Below are positions 28,327 through 36,813 of a stretch of 47,350 nucleotides of DNA, piece by piece. Each line of letters opens with the position of its first letter. Within the stretch, counting starts at the first letter, position 1. The notes below the pieces were generated by a model. That model had not been told where the DNA came from and ran no database searches. It worked only from the letters and a program-made list of their open reading frames with translations. The DNA lies in the NCBI GenBank assembly GCA_029978905.1, contig JAPOIM010000029.1, positions 1-47,350 of the forward strand, written 5' to 3'. Position numbers and translations under genes: made by a program. This DNA comes from Planctomycetota bacterium. GTDB lineage: Bacteria; Planctomycetota; Planctomycetia; Pirellulales; UBA1268.

Positions 28327-29013
28327 ATGCCCACCTTCGAGATTTCGATATCGCTTCATACGCTCGGTGGTCGCGTCGTGCGGCTGCCGGGGATGCTCAC
28401 GCTGCCCGACGAGCCTCACGGGCTTGTCGTGTTTGCCCATGGCAGCGGGTCGAGCCGACACAGCCCACGCAATTGGCTTGTCGCAGAGATGCTCAATCAG
28501 GCATGTCTTGGCACGCTGCTCTTTGATCTTCTCACGGAGGAGGAAGCGAGCGATCGCCTCAATGTCTTCGACATCGACCTGCTCGCCGATCGCGTGCTCG
28601 CAGCGGTGCACACAATGCTCCGTGATTCCCGCACGGCGTCTCTCCCAGTCGGGCTGTTTGGGGCGAGCACCGGGGCTGCCGCGGCGCTGGTGGCCGCCGC
28701 TCGTGAAAGGCATGTGAAAGCCGTTGTCTCCCGCGGAGGGAGGCCCGATCTCGCCGGGACCTGGCTTGCTCGCGTTGAAGCCCCCACGCTGCTGATTGTG
28801 GGTGGTGAAGACCGCGATGTGCTCGAACTCAACCGTGAGGCCTACGAATCACTCGGCTGTGAGAAACAGCTTGCCGTGATCCCACGGGCGACGCATCTCT
28901 TTGAGGAGTCCGGAACGCTCAAGGAGGCCGCCACGCTCGCAGCGGAATGGTTTACGCAGTGCCTGCACCCGTCCCAGTTGCTCGGTCACGAAGATGTGAT
29001 TTATGTCCGGTGA
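28327..29013 (+). CDS. alpha/beta hydrolase, dienelactone-hydrolase-like
   Basis: A 228-aa hydrolase starting MPTFEISISLHTLGGRV, with a GAGAGAAG purine stretch upstream. HGSGSSRHSPRN carries the oxyanion-type HG motif. The nucleophile elbow is G-A-S114-T-G, the acid is in VGGEDRDV (D162 likely), and the His is H190 in RATHLFEE, so the Ser-Asp-His triad is complete. This pattern matches the dienelactone-hydrolase-like group that in many bacteria is fused to or adjacent to a phosphoribosyltransferase. Here no such partner is present. It is probably a cytoplasmic esterase of unknown substrate. Its end overlaps a possible 43-aa ORF by 11 bases. Confidence 0.82.
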   Translation: MPTFEISISLHTLGGRVVRLPGMLTLPDEPHGLVVFAHGSGSSRHSPRNWLVAEMLNQACLGTLLFDLLTEEEASDRLNVFDIDLLADRVLAAVHTMLRDSRTASLPVGLFGASTGAAAALVAAARERHVKAVVSRGGRPDLAGTWLARVEAPTLLIVGGEDRDVLELNREAYESLGCEKQLAVIPRATHLFEESGTLKEAATLAAEWFTQCLHPSQLLGHEDVIYVR

Positions 29014-29134
29014 GATGTTTGACACTCGTGAACAGGCAGGCCTCTTGCCGGCCGAGGAACTCTCGCAACTGCTGGTGCTGCTCCCCCTTTTGCAGGCGAG
29101 CAGCAACCTGCACGCCGCCGAGGCGGACGGTTGA
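29003..29134 (+). CDS. possible 43-aa protein overlapping the hydrolase end
   Basis: A short frame starting MSGEMFDTREQAGLLPAEEL and ending in LHAAEADG before TGA. Third codon positions are mostly G or C, and the composition (Leu-rich helix between acidic and polar ends) is protein-like, unlike the Ser/Arg-rich reading of the opposite strand. It overlaps the hydrolase stop by 11 bases in another frame, which suggests translational coupling. A GGTGAG lies just before a second in-frame Met at 29015. No family is recognised. A single amphipathic or membrane-associating helix (QLLVLLPLLQA) is visible. It could also be chance. Confidence 0.35.
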   Translation: MSGEMFDTREQAGLLPAEELSQLLVLLPLLQASSNLHAAEADG

Positions 29135-29153
29135 GGGGGCATACGCCGCGCCC

Positions 29154-31874
29154 TCAGGGCCTCCGCGTTGCAGGCGAGTGCTCATGCGCGTGGCCATTCT
29201 CATGCGAGTGCTTTCGCATGGTCGGTTGTTCCGGATGAGGAATGGGCAGGTCGAGGAGGTCGCCGTTGGGGGTGAAGCCGTTGGCGTCGACATCCACAAA
29301 GATTGGATTGCTGACAGCCACGGGCTTGCTCTCGGCGTGATCTGGGCCCATCACCATACCCAGCTTCGACTCCTCGCCGATGGTGGCCACGATCAGGTGC
29401 GCGTCGTTCTCGAGAAGGACGGGGATCGTGTGCTCAAACCGGATGACGTCACGTGAGAAGAGTTCGGGGTTCTCGCGGCGGGGGAAGTTGAGAGCCGCGT
29501 TGGGCCGGCCGTTTACGAACACCTGCACGCGGTCGATGTCGAACCAGTTGGGGCACTGCACCCGCACCGACAGCACGACTTCCTGGTCGACCGCCGTGAT
29601 GTGACCGCCCGGCCCCGCGACGGTCTCGTCGTCCCCTGTTCGCGCGAGAACCTCGAGGAATGGTCCGTTGGTCATCACGATTTCGCCAAGCTCACTCGCT
29701 CGCACGACATCTGAGACCTCGATCTCGGCGGGGTCGTCGGTGGGGCTCTTGATGTAGTTACGGAGCCAGCCCGAGCCATGAAAGTTGTAATGGGCGTCGG
29801 TGTTGACCACACCGGGCACCCGGTAGCCAAGGTTGAGCATCTGCATCCACGTGAAGATCGTGGCGGGCGGCTTGCGCGGATCTTCGAGCGCGGCCTGCTT
29901 CTGGAAAATCTGTGCCGGTGGGTGCACTTCAATCACATCCACGAAGCCCAGCATCGCTTCGAAGCCCGCATCCGGAGTACCGTCGGTGTCGCGATCGCCG
30001 AGGACCTGCACGAGGTTGGGGTGATTCATCTGCACGAGCTTTTCGGCACCGTCGTCCCAGAGTGCGAGGCGTTCCACCTGTCGCACCGGATCCTCGTTGT
30101 TGACCACAGGGCCGCCGCCGTCCTGGGTGAAGCGTTTTTCCACCAGCGGGAAGGCATTCTGATGGTTCACCGGAAGCAGCGAACCGGTGAGTTCCATCCC
30201 TGTGCAGGTTGCCATCAGGTGGGAGACGCCGAGCGTTTCCAAGTGCGGCACGTAACTGGAGATGCGGTTGTGTTCGGTGCACGGATTGAACTCCAGCTGT
30301 TCGCACAGCAGGTTCTGCACACGACCAAACTGACTTGAGGTGTTGTCGCCGGACGGGGTGGAGTGGCTGTGAAAGTCGCTGCTGATCCACCCGGTCGTAT
30401 CGACGACCCGCGTGAGCGTGGTGGCGAGCGGCGTTTCCTCCCCGGCCTTCACGGTGATGGTCGTGGTAACGGCGTCGTACTCCGGGCCATAGCTGATGAT
30501 CACGTCGTAGCGACCAGGGGCGATCTCCTGCGTGAACCGTCCGTCGTGGCTGTAACGAAGGTTCTTGATCGCGGTGTGCGTGCTGTCGGGGCCGAAGTCG
30601 GGGTCAGAGGTGGCCGGGCCATCCGCATCTTCGGCACGACCGCGGAACTGCACCTTGCAGGGAATCGGCCCGCCGCTGGCATCGCTGATCGCGGCGACGA
30701 CGAGGCCGGGAAGCGGTTGCTCAACGGCGAGGTTCAGGGAGTCGCCGTTAGGCGGCAGATCCAAGGTCTGCTCGCCTCGGCCTACGGCCGATACGCTCAG
30801 GGTCCAATCGGAAAAACGGGAGGGAAGCTGCAGGGTGAGGCGACCTTCAGCGTCGGTGTGGCCGGCGGCATACCGCCCTGCCCCGCTGCTGGCGGTGACG
30901 AGTGCGTGGGGAACGCCCCCGTTGGCGTCTGCCACGGTGAGTTGCACTCCCCGCAGCGGCATCCCCGTCATCTCGGCGGCCCGGGCGCGAAGCGCGAGCA
31001 GGCTGTTGGCGGGCATCAGCCTCCGTACGAGTTCCACAGACTTCCCGGGGGCGATTTCGATCGAACTCTTGCCGTCGATCGCATACCGCAGCGGATCGCG
31101 GCCGTTGCGAGCGGTCACCTCGTCGGTCTTGAGGCCTTCGAGCGTCGCGCCCACGGGCGCGAGACCATACGCTTGGCCAAACCATTCATCGTCCCACCAG
31201 AAGATGTTGGCAGATGCGTCGCCGGCGGCCGTGAAACTGCGGTCGGCTCGCACACGGTCTTCGAGCTCGACCGTGATCGCCTCCTGGTGAGGGTTTTCAT
31301 AGCGGCTTGTGACCGTCAGGAAGTCGTCGCCGTCGGCGAGGCTGTAGGTTACCTCCACCAGTGGCGTGCCGGCTGCCGGTAAGGCCACCATGATCAGTCC
31401 GACGCTCTCACCTGAAGCGGTCAACGAGTCGACGCCTCCAGCCGAGGACGCCCCCTTTCCTGAAGCCGTCACCCCTCCCCGGTTCATCGTATGCCGGCCG
31501 CCGCCGGGGTAGTACGCGCTGAGTTGGTCATTCGGCTCGTCTACCGTGGTGAGGTCGATCACACAGCCGCCCACGTTTCGTACCGTCATGTTGGCGTTCC
31601 GCGTGGCGACAGGCTTGGCGACCACTGCGACGATCCGGTCGTTGCGGATGATATGGTCGCCAAGAATCCAGTCGGCTTCCTTGCCCGCAGGTGGCAGTGA
31701 CGCATGCTCGCCCCCCGGCAGAAACGATTCGTCGATCGTGTGCACCTCAGCGGCGGTTGCGATGGCTCCGACGCACGTCAGCAGGAGGGCCACCACTGGC
31801 AGCAGACTGGCAGACGCGCCTCTTCGGCGTGGTGCGAGACGGAGGGCAGCACAAAGATCCTGCGGAGGGTTCAT
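29154..31874 (-). CDS. secreted CehA/McbA-family metallohydrolase with His-rich tail
   Basis: A 906-aa protein with a signal peptide (LLPVVALLLTCVGAIATAAE). The ATG at 31874 has GTGAGG upstream and is preferred to a GTG four codons earlier. The N-terminal half (DWILGDHIIRNDRIVAVVAKP) and the middle carry beta-sandwich/carboxypeptidase-regulatory-like repeats (HTDAEGRLTLQLPSRF, AISDASGGPIPCKVQF). The catalytic PHP-like domain has SDFHSHSTPSGDN, CTEHNRIS, MNHP and VNTDAHYNFHG, the metal ligands of the CehA/McbA phosphoesterase-like family. The protein ends in a His-rich tail (MRKHSHENGHAHEHS), possibly for metal capture. The substrate is unknown. It is monocistronic, convergent with the hydrolase. 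Confidence 0.85.
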   Translation of the reverse strand: MNPPQDLCAALRLAPRRRGASASLLPVVALLLTCVGAIATAAEVHTIDESFLPGGEHASLPPAGKEADWILGDHIIRNDRIVAVVAKPVATRNANMTVRNVGGCVIDLTTVDEPNDQLSAYYPGGGRHTMNRGGVTASGKGASSAGGVDSLTASGESVGLIMVALPAAGTPLVEVTYSLADGDDFLTVTSRYENPHQEAITVELEDRVRADRSFTAAGDASANIFWWDDEWFGQAYGLAPVGATLEGLKTDEVTARNGRDPLRYAIDGKSSIEIAPGKSVELVRRLMPANSLLALRARAAEMTGMPLRGVQLTVADANGGVPHALVTASSGAGRYAAGHTDAEGRLTLQLPSRFSDWTLSVSAVGRGEQTLDLPPNGDSLNLAVEQPLPGLVVAAISDASGGPIPCKVQFRGRAEDADGPATSDPDFGPDSTHTAIKNLRYSHDGRFTQEIAPGRYDVIISYGPEYDAVTTTITVKAGEETPLATTLTRVVDTTGWISSDFHSHSTPSGDNTSSQFGRVQNLLCEQLEFNPCTEHNRISSYVPHLETLGVSHLMATCTGMELTGSLLPVNHQNAFPLVEKRFTQDGGGPVVNNEDPVRQVERLALWDDGAEKLVQMNHPNLVQVLGDRDTDGTPDAGFEAMLGFVDVIEVHPPAQIFQKQAALEDPRKPPATIFTWMQMLNLGYRVPGVVNTDAHYNFHGSGWLRNYIKSPTDDPAEIEVSDVVRASELGEIVMTNGPFLEVLARTGDDETVAGPGGHITAVDQEVVLSVRVQCPNWFDIDRVQVFVNGRPNAALNFPRRENPELFSRDVIRFEHTIPVLLENDAHLIVATIGEESKLGMVMGPDHAESKPVAVSNPIFVDVDANGFTPNGDLLDLPIPHPEQPTMRKHSHENGHAHEHSPATRRP

Positions 31875-32051
31875 GGAAGGCCTCACGGAGCGTCAGAAGT
31901 GAATGCAGTTCGAACGTGGTCAGAGTGGACCAGCCACCGCAGGCACCTGCAACCATTGCGGAGAGGGTTTCATTGAATCCTCACGACATCGGCGGATCGC
32001 CACCAAGGCCTTTCCTGCGAGGCACGGGTGCCGCAGAAATGGCATCGAGCA

Positions 32052-32699
32052 TCAGGTGTTCGCCACCGCGAGGGCGTCGCGGACGCGGGTGGTGATCTCA
32101 GCAAACCTGCCTTCGCGGAGGTCAGTGGGGCGAGCCAGCCACGTGCCTCCGACGGCTGCCACCGCAGGGCTCGCGACGTAGGCTGCGAGGTTCTGCGGGC
32201 TCACGCCACCGGTTGGGATGAAACGGACGCCTGTGTGCTTATACGGCGCGTGGATGGCTTCGAGCATGGCGAGCCCACCGGCGGCCTCGGCCGGAAAAAA
32301 CTTCAGCAGCGAGCAGCCGAGGCTGCGGGCGAGTTCCACTTCGCTGGGTGTTTGGATGCCAGGGATAAATGGCAAGCCGAGCGTGGCGGCCCGCTCGACC
32401 GTGCTTGGCAAGCAGCCGGGCGCCAAGGCAAAGCGAGCTCCAGCTTCGACCGCGGCGTCGACGGTCGCGGCATCGAGGACGGTGCCAGCGCCCACAAGCA
32501 TCTGTGGGCGTTGTTCGGTCAACACGCGGATGACCTCAGCCGCCACGGCGGTTCGAAAGGTGATCTCCACCACCGAGAGCCCACCCGCCAGAAGGGCGTC
32601 GGCCAGCGGCAGGGCATGCTCCACCGCATCGATGGCGATCACCGGCACGATGCGATGTGCGAGCAAGATGTCGTGGGGCGTGGTCTTTTCAGCTGGCAT
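32052..32699 (-). CDS. eda: KDPG aldolase (2-dehydro-3-deoxyphosphogluconate aldolase)
   Basis: A 215-aa class I aldolase. The start [10 protein letters not shown] is decided by GGGAGGAAAA before the ATG. VVE45ITFRT carries the catalytic Glu and LLK133FFPAEAAGG the Schiff-base Lys, at the same numbers as in E. coli Eda. [18 protein letters not shown] and [16 protein letters not shown] complete the barrel. It splits KDPG (and perhaps KHG or KDPGal) to pyruvate and glyceraldehyde-3-phosphate in the Entner-Doudoroff or uronate routes. No edd, kdgK or uronate gene is adjacent, so its pathway cannot be assigned from context. It is divergent from moxR. Confidence 0.95.
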   Translation of the reverse strand: MPAEKTTPHDILLAHRIVPVIAIDAVEHALPLADALLAGGLSVVEITFRTAVAAEVIRVLTEQRPQMLVGAGTVLDAATVDAAVEAGARFALAPGCLPSTVERAATLGLPFIPGIQTPSEVELARSLGCSLLKFFPAEAAGGLAMLEAIHAPYKHTGVRFIPTGGVSPQNLAAYVASPAVAAVGGTWLARPTDLREGRFAEITTRVRDALAVANT

Positions 32700-32787
32700 A
32701 GACTTTTCCTCCCTCTCGCTCTTGGGCTTCGCAGCGACGATACTACCGTCTCGCTGGCCACGACGCCGGCGCGGGAACTCCAGGAGC

Positions 32788-33828
<1,041 letters not shown>

Positions 33829-33871
33829 TGAAGATTCGGTGCTGCATGAATCACGCGAAAGGGCTTGCCTG

Positions 33872-34774
33872 ATGCCAGCCCCCTCTCATCTCTTGGACGC
33901 CAACGATCACGATCGGCTGGCATCACTCACGTGGTATGCCCGCGGTGTGGTCGAAGGGCTGCACGTGGGAATGCATCGCTCGCCACACACCGGGGTGAGC
34001 GTGGAGTTTAAAGAGCATCGCCCGTATGTACGGGGAGATGAGGTGCGGGCGATCGACTGGAAACTCTACGGGAAGACCGATCGGCTCTACATTCGGCAGT
34101 ATGAGCACGAATCCAACCTGACGGCCACGCTTCTAGTCGACCAGAGTGGGTCGATGACGTTTGCGGGAACGCGAGGAAAGACCACCAGCAAGCACCTCTT
34201 TGCCACGCGTCTGGCGGCATGCCTCTCGTATCTCTTCGTTTCCCAGCACGACGCAGTCGGGCTTGGCCTGTTTGACACCGAGGTCCGCACTGTCCTCCCT
34301 CCCCGCAACCGCGTGTCGCAGCTTGAGCATCTGATGCAGGCCCTCGCGGCATCGACGTGCGGTGGTGAGACGCGTCTGGCGCGGTCGCTCACCGAGATGG
34401 CAGGGCGCGTCGGTCGTCGGGGCGTCGTGTTTCTCATCTCGGATGGGTTCGATGATCCCGAGGCGTTTCTGCAGAGCCTCTCGCTCCTTCGTCAGCTCTC
34501 GGGTGAGGTGGTGTTTTTTCAGATCTGGCATCCCGACGAACTGGAGTTTCCGTTTTCCACGCGGACGCGATTTCGGTCGCTTGAAACGCCTGGGCTGGAG
34601 CGGATCCTCGACCCGCTTTCGTTTCGAAAGACCTACCAGCGGAATCTCGAGCGATTTCAAACGGCCATCGCGGAGGGATGTAGCCAGCGGCGGATCACCC
34701 ATGTGCCCTGCCGCTGCGACGAGTCGCACGCCGATTTGCTCGCCCGTTTCCTCAGTCGTCGCGAGGCGGGGTAA
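33872..34774 (+). CDS. DUF58 protein with vWA-like domain
   Basis: A 300-aa cytoplasmic protein. The DUF58 core motif RPYVRGDEVRAIDWK lies near residues 51-65 and is followed by a vWA fold with MIDAS-type D90-Q-S92-G-S94 (LLVDQSGSM) and FLISDGFDD. DUF58 proteins are the standard partner of MoxR. AAGGG lies before ATG 33872, and a GTG at 33839 in frame is less likely. The stop shares one base with the next start (TAATG). In related clusters this protein links the MoxR chaperone to membrane vWA proteins of the Bat type. The role here is inferred from that layout. Confidence 0.93.
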   Translation: MPAPSHLLDANDHDRLASLTWYARGVVEGLHVGMHRSPHTGVSVEFKEHRPYVRGDEVRAIDWKLYGKTDRLYIRQYEHESNLTATLLVDQSGSMTFAGTRGKTTSKHLFATRLAACLSYLFVSQHDAVGLGLFDTEVRTVLPPRNRVSQLEHLMQALAASTCGGETRLARSLTEMAGRVGRRGVVFLISDGFDDPEAFLQSLSLLRQLSGEVVFFQIWHPDELEFPFSTRTRFRSLETPGLERILDPLSFRKTYQRNLERFQTAIAEGCSQRRITHVPCRCDESHADLLARFLSRREAG

Positions 34775-36813
34775 TGGGCTTTCTCAACGTGATGCTTCTG
34801 TTTGGGACAGCTGCATTGGCAGTCCCGCTGGGCATTCATCTCCTCAATCGGTCGCGTTTTCACTCCGTGGAGTGGGCGGCGATGCATCTGCTCGACATGA
34901 GCGACTTGCAGAACGCGCGACGGATGGAATGGCGATCCCTGTTGTTGCTGCTCCTGCGATGCCTGGTGCCGGTGGTGTTGGCGGTGTGTATGGCCAGGCC
35001 TGTGTTTCAAACCGCGGCGGTCGGGGGAGCGAGCGGGCGTTCGACAACGCTGCTTCTTCTCGACGACAGTTATTCGATGCAAGGCGAGGCCGTAAACCGA
35101 GGTGCCCCGCAGAGCGGATGGCAGTCAGCGGCGGACATCGCCACCACGATTGTGGATGGCGTGGCGCGGCAGGCGGAACTGGCGCTGGTGGGAGTGGGGG
35201 GCGAAGCGCGACGTGAGAGTCAACTGACACGACGTGACGCACGACCGGTCCTTGGGGCGATCTCCCGGCTTGAGCCGACGCGGGTTGCGGTGGATCTCGT
35301 GGGAGGATTTCGTGTGGCTGGCGAGAGCTTGGTAGCGTCGCGGCAGCCGCATCGCCAAGTGGTGCTGCTGAGCGACTTCCAGCGGGTCGATTGGTCTGAG
35401 TCGGTCGAAGCGGCCATCAACGCGATCCAGCAACAGTGGAAAACCCTACCTGCCCCACCAGACCTGCATCTCATTCCTGTGGAGATCGCACCGCAGGGGA
35501 ACGTGAGCGTGAGCTTCGATGCCGCAAGCGATGAAGTCACGCTGCTCGGGGAACCACTCGACCTGCCCCTCACCATTCACAATGACGGTGATCGGCCTCT
35601 CGTGGCCCTGCCGCTGCGGATCCTGATCGACGGCCGCACGCTCGTTTCGCGGAAGGTCGATCTGCCCGCGAACGCCACCAGTCAGTTGCTGTTCACAATC
35701 GACATGGAGACCGCCGGTGAGCATCAGGCGGTGGTCGAAATTGACGATCCTTCTGGGTGGGTGGTGGCCGACGATGTGGATCGCCTCCGACTCGAGACGC
35801 TCCCCGCGCGACGCGTGCTGATGATTGAGCAGGAAGTGAAGTCATCGCTACTCGACTGTGAGACCGGCTTCGTACAACTGGCTCTGGAATCAACCGCCCG
35901 CGAGGTTGGCGAAGGGCAAGCTGCCCTCGTGCGACGCGTCGCCGCCGCAGAAGTTCGCGAGGCGATGGTCGAGGAGAGTGACGTGATCGTGGTGGCCAAT
36001 GTGGCAAGGCTGCCAGACGACGCTGTGGCCTGGATCGCAGCCCGCATTGCCGCCGGTGGGCGTCTTTGCATCTTTGCGGGAGACACGATCGATGTTGGGT
36101 GGTACGAGCAACAGATGGGGCCGTCGGCGCGCGGACCGCTCTTGCCCTGGAAATATGGAGAGCCGCAGGTCGCGGCGGTCGTCGACGGCGTTGCCGCTCG
36201 TGAAGCCGTGCAGGCGGGGCCCTACAGCGATCCGCTGCTCGCGTTCTTTGATGATCCACAGCATGGGCAGCTCGACGCAGTCAGCCTGAGCGCGTGGCGG
36301 CAGATGGAAGCCTGGGACGCTGGTGCTGCCGCGGGCGACGCACGTCCCGAGGACGTGGAGCGAGGCGAGGAGCCGCCGCTGCCGAAAGCAGCCGAGGTGC
36401 TTCTCAAAACAGCGTCGGGAACGCCGCTGCTCGTGGCCGCCGGGTATGGCCAAGGTCGTGTGTTCCAGTGGGCTGTTGCCGCAGATGAGGCGTCGGGCAG
36501 TCTGCCGCGTGAGCCGGTGTTTGTGCCATTGATGCAGCGGCTCTTGCTGCTGGACCTCTCGAAGGCGACTCCTCGGCAGGTCGTGGATCGTCGCGAAGAG
36601 TCGACGCTCGAGCACCTCACGGCTGTGGAGCGTGCGTCGCTGGCGCAGCGGCTTGGTGGCACGTTGCATGCCACCGCGGAAGACTTTCTCGCCCATGAGC
36701 GGAACCGTCAGGGAGGTCAGGAAATCTGGCGATGGCTGCTTGCGCTCGTCGTGGTGCTGCTCTTCGCTGAGATGATGGTGGCCGGTCGACTCACTCGGCG
36801 AGGTGGCCAATGA
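34774..36813 (+). CDS. BatA-like membrane vWA protein (aerotolerance-regulator N-terminal domain)
   Basis: A 679-aa protein. Residues 1-80 are the BatA N-terminal two-helix domain (MGFLNVMLLFGTAALAVPLGIHLLNRSRF, SLLLLLLRCLVPVVLAVCMARPVF). A vWA domain follows with D97-D-S99-Y-S101 (LLLLDDSYSM) as MIDAS-like residues. Residues about 230-330 look like an Ig/CARDB-type sandwich (LPLTIHNDGDRPLVALPLRILID), then come an amidotransferase-like segment around VARLPDDAVAWIAARIAAGGRLCIFAGD and a C-terminal TM (WRWLLALVVVLLFAEMMVAGRL). It starts inside the DUF58 stop and its own stop overlaps the next start (ATGA). It would sit in the inner membrane with vWA and sandwich domains either side of the cut helices. 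Confidence 0.88.
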   Translation: MGFLNVMLLFGTAALAVPLGIHLLNRSRFHSVEWAAMHLLDMSDLQNARRMEWRSLLLLLLRCLVPVVLAVCMARPVFQTAAVGGASGRSTTLLLLDDSYSMQGEAVNRGAPQSGWQSAADIATTIVDGVARQAELALVGVGGEARRESQLTRRDARPVLGAISRLEPTRVAVDLVGGFRVAGESLVASRQPHRQVVLLSDFQRVDWSESVEAAINAIQQQWKTLPAPPDLHLIPVEIAPQGNVSVSFDAASDEVTLLGEPLDLPLTIHNDGDRPLVALPLRILIDGRTLVSRKVDLPANATSQLLFTIDMETAGEHQAVVEIDDPSGWVVADDVDRLRLETLPARRVLMIEQEVKSSLLDCETGFVQLALESTAREVGEGQAALVRRVAAAEVREAMVEESDVIVVANVARLPDDAVAWIAARIAAGGRLCIFAGDTIDVGWYEQQMGPSARGPLLPWKYGEPQVAAVVDGVAAREAVQAGPYSDPLLAFFDDPQHGQLDAVSLSAWRQMEAWDAGAAAGDARPEDVERGEEPPLPKAAEVLLKTASGTPLLVAAGYGQGRVFQWAVAADEASGSLPREPVFVPLMQRLLLLDLSKATPRQVVDRREESTLEHLTAVERASLAQRLGGTLHATAEDFLAHERNRQGGQEIWRWLLALVVVLLFAEMMVAGRLTRRGGQ

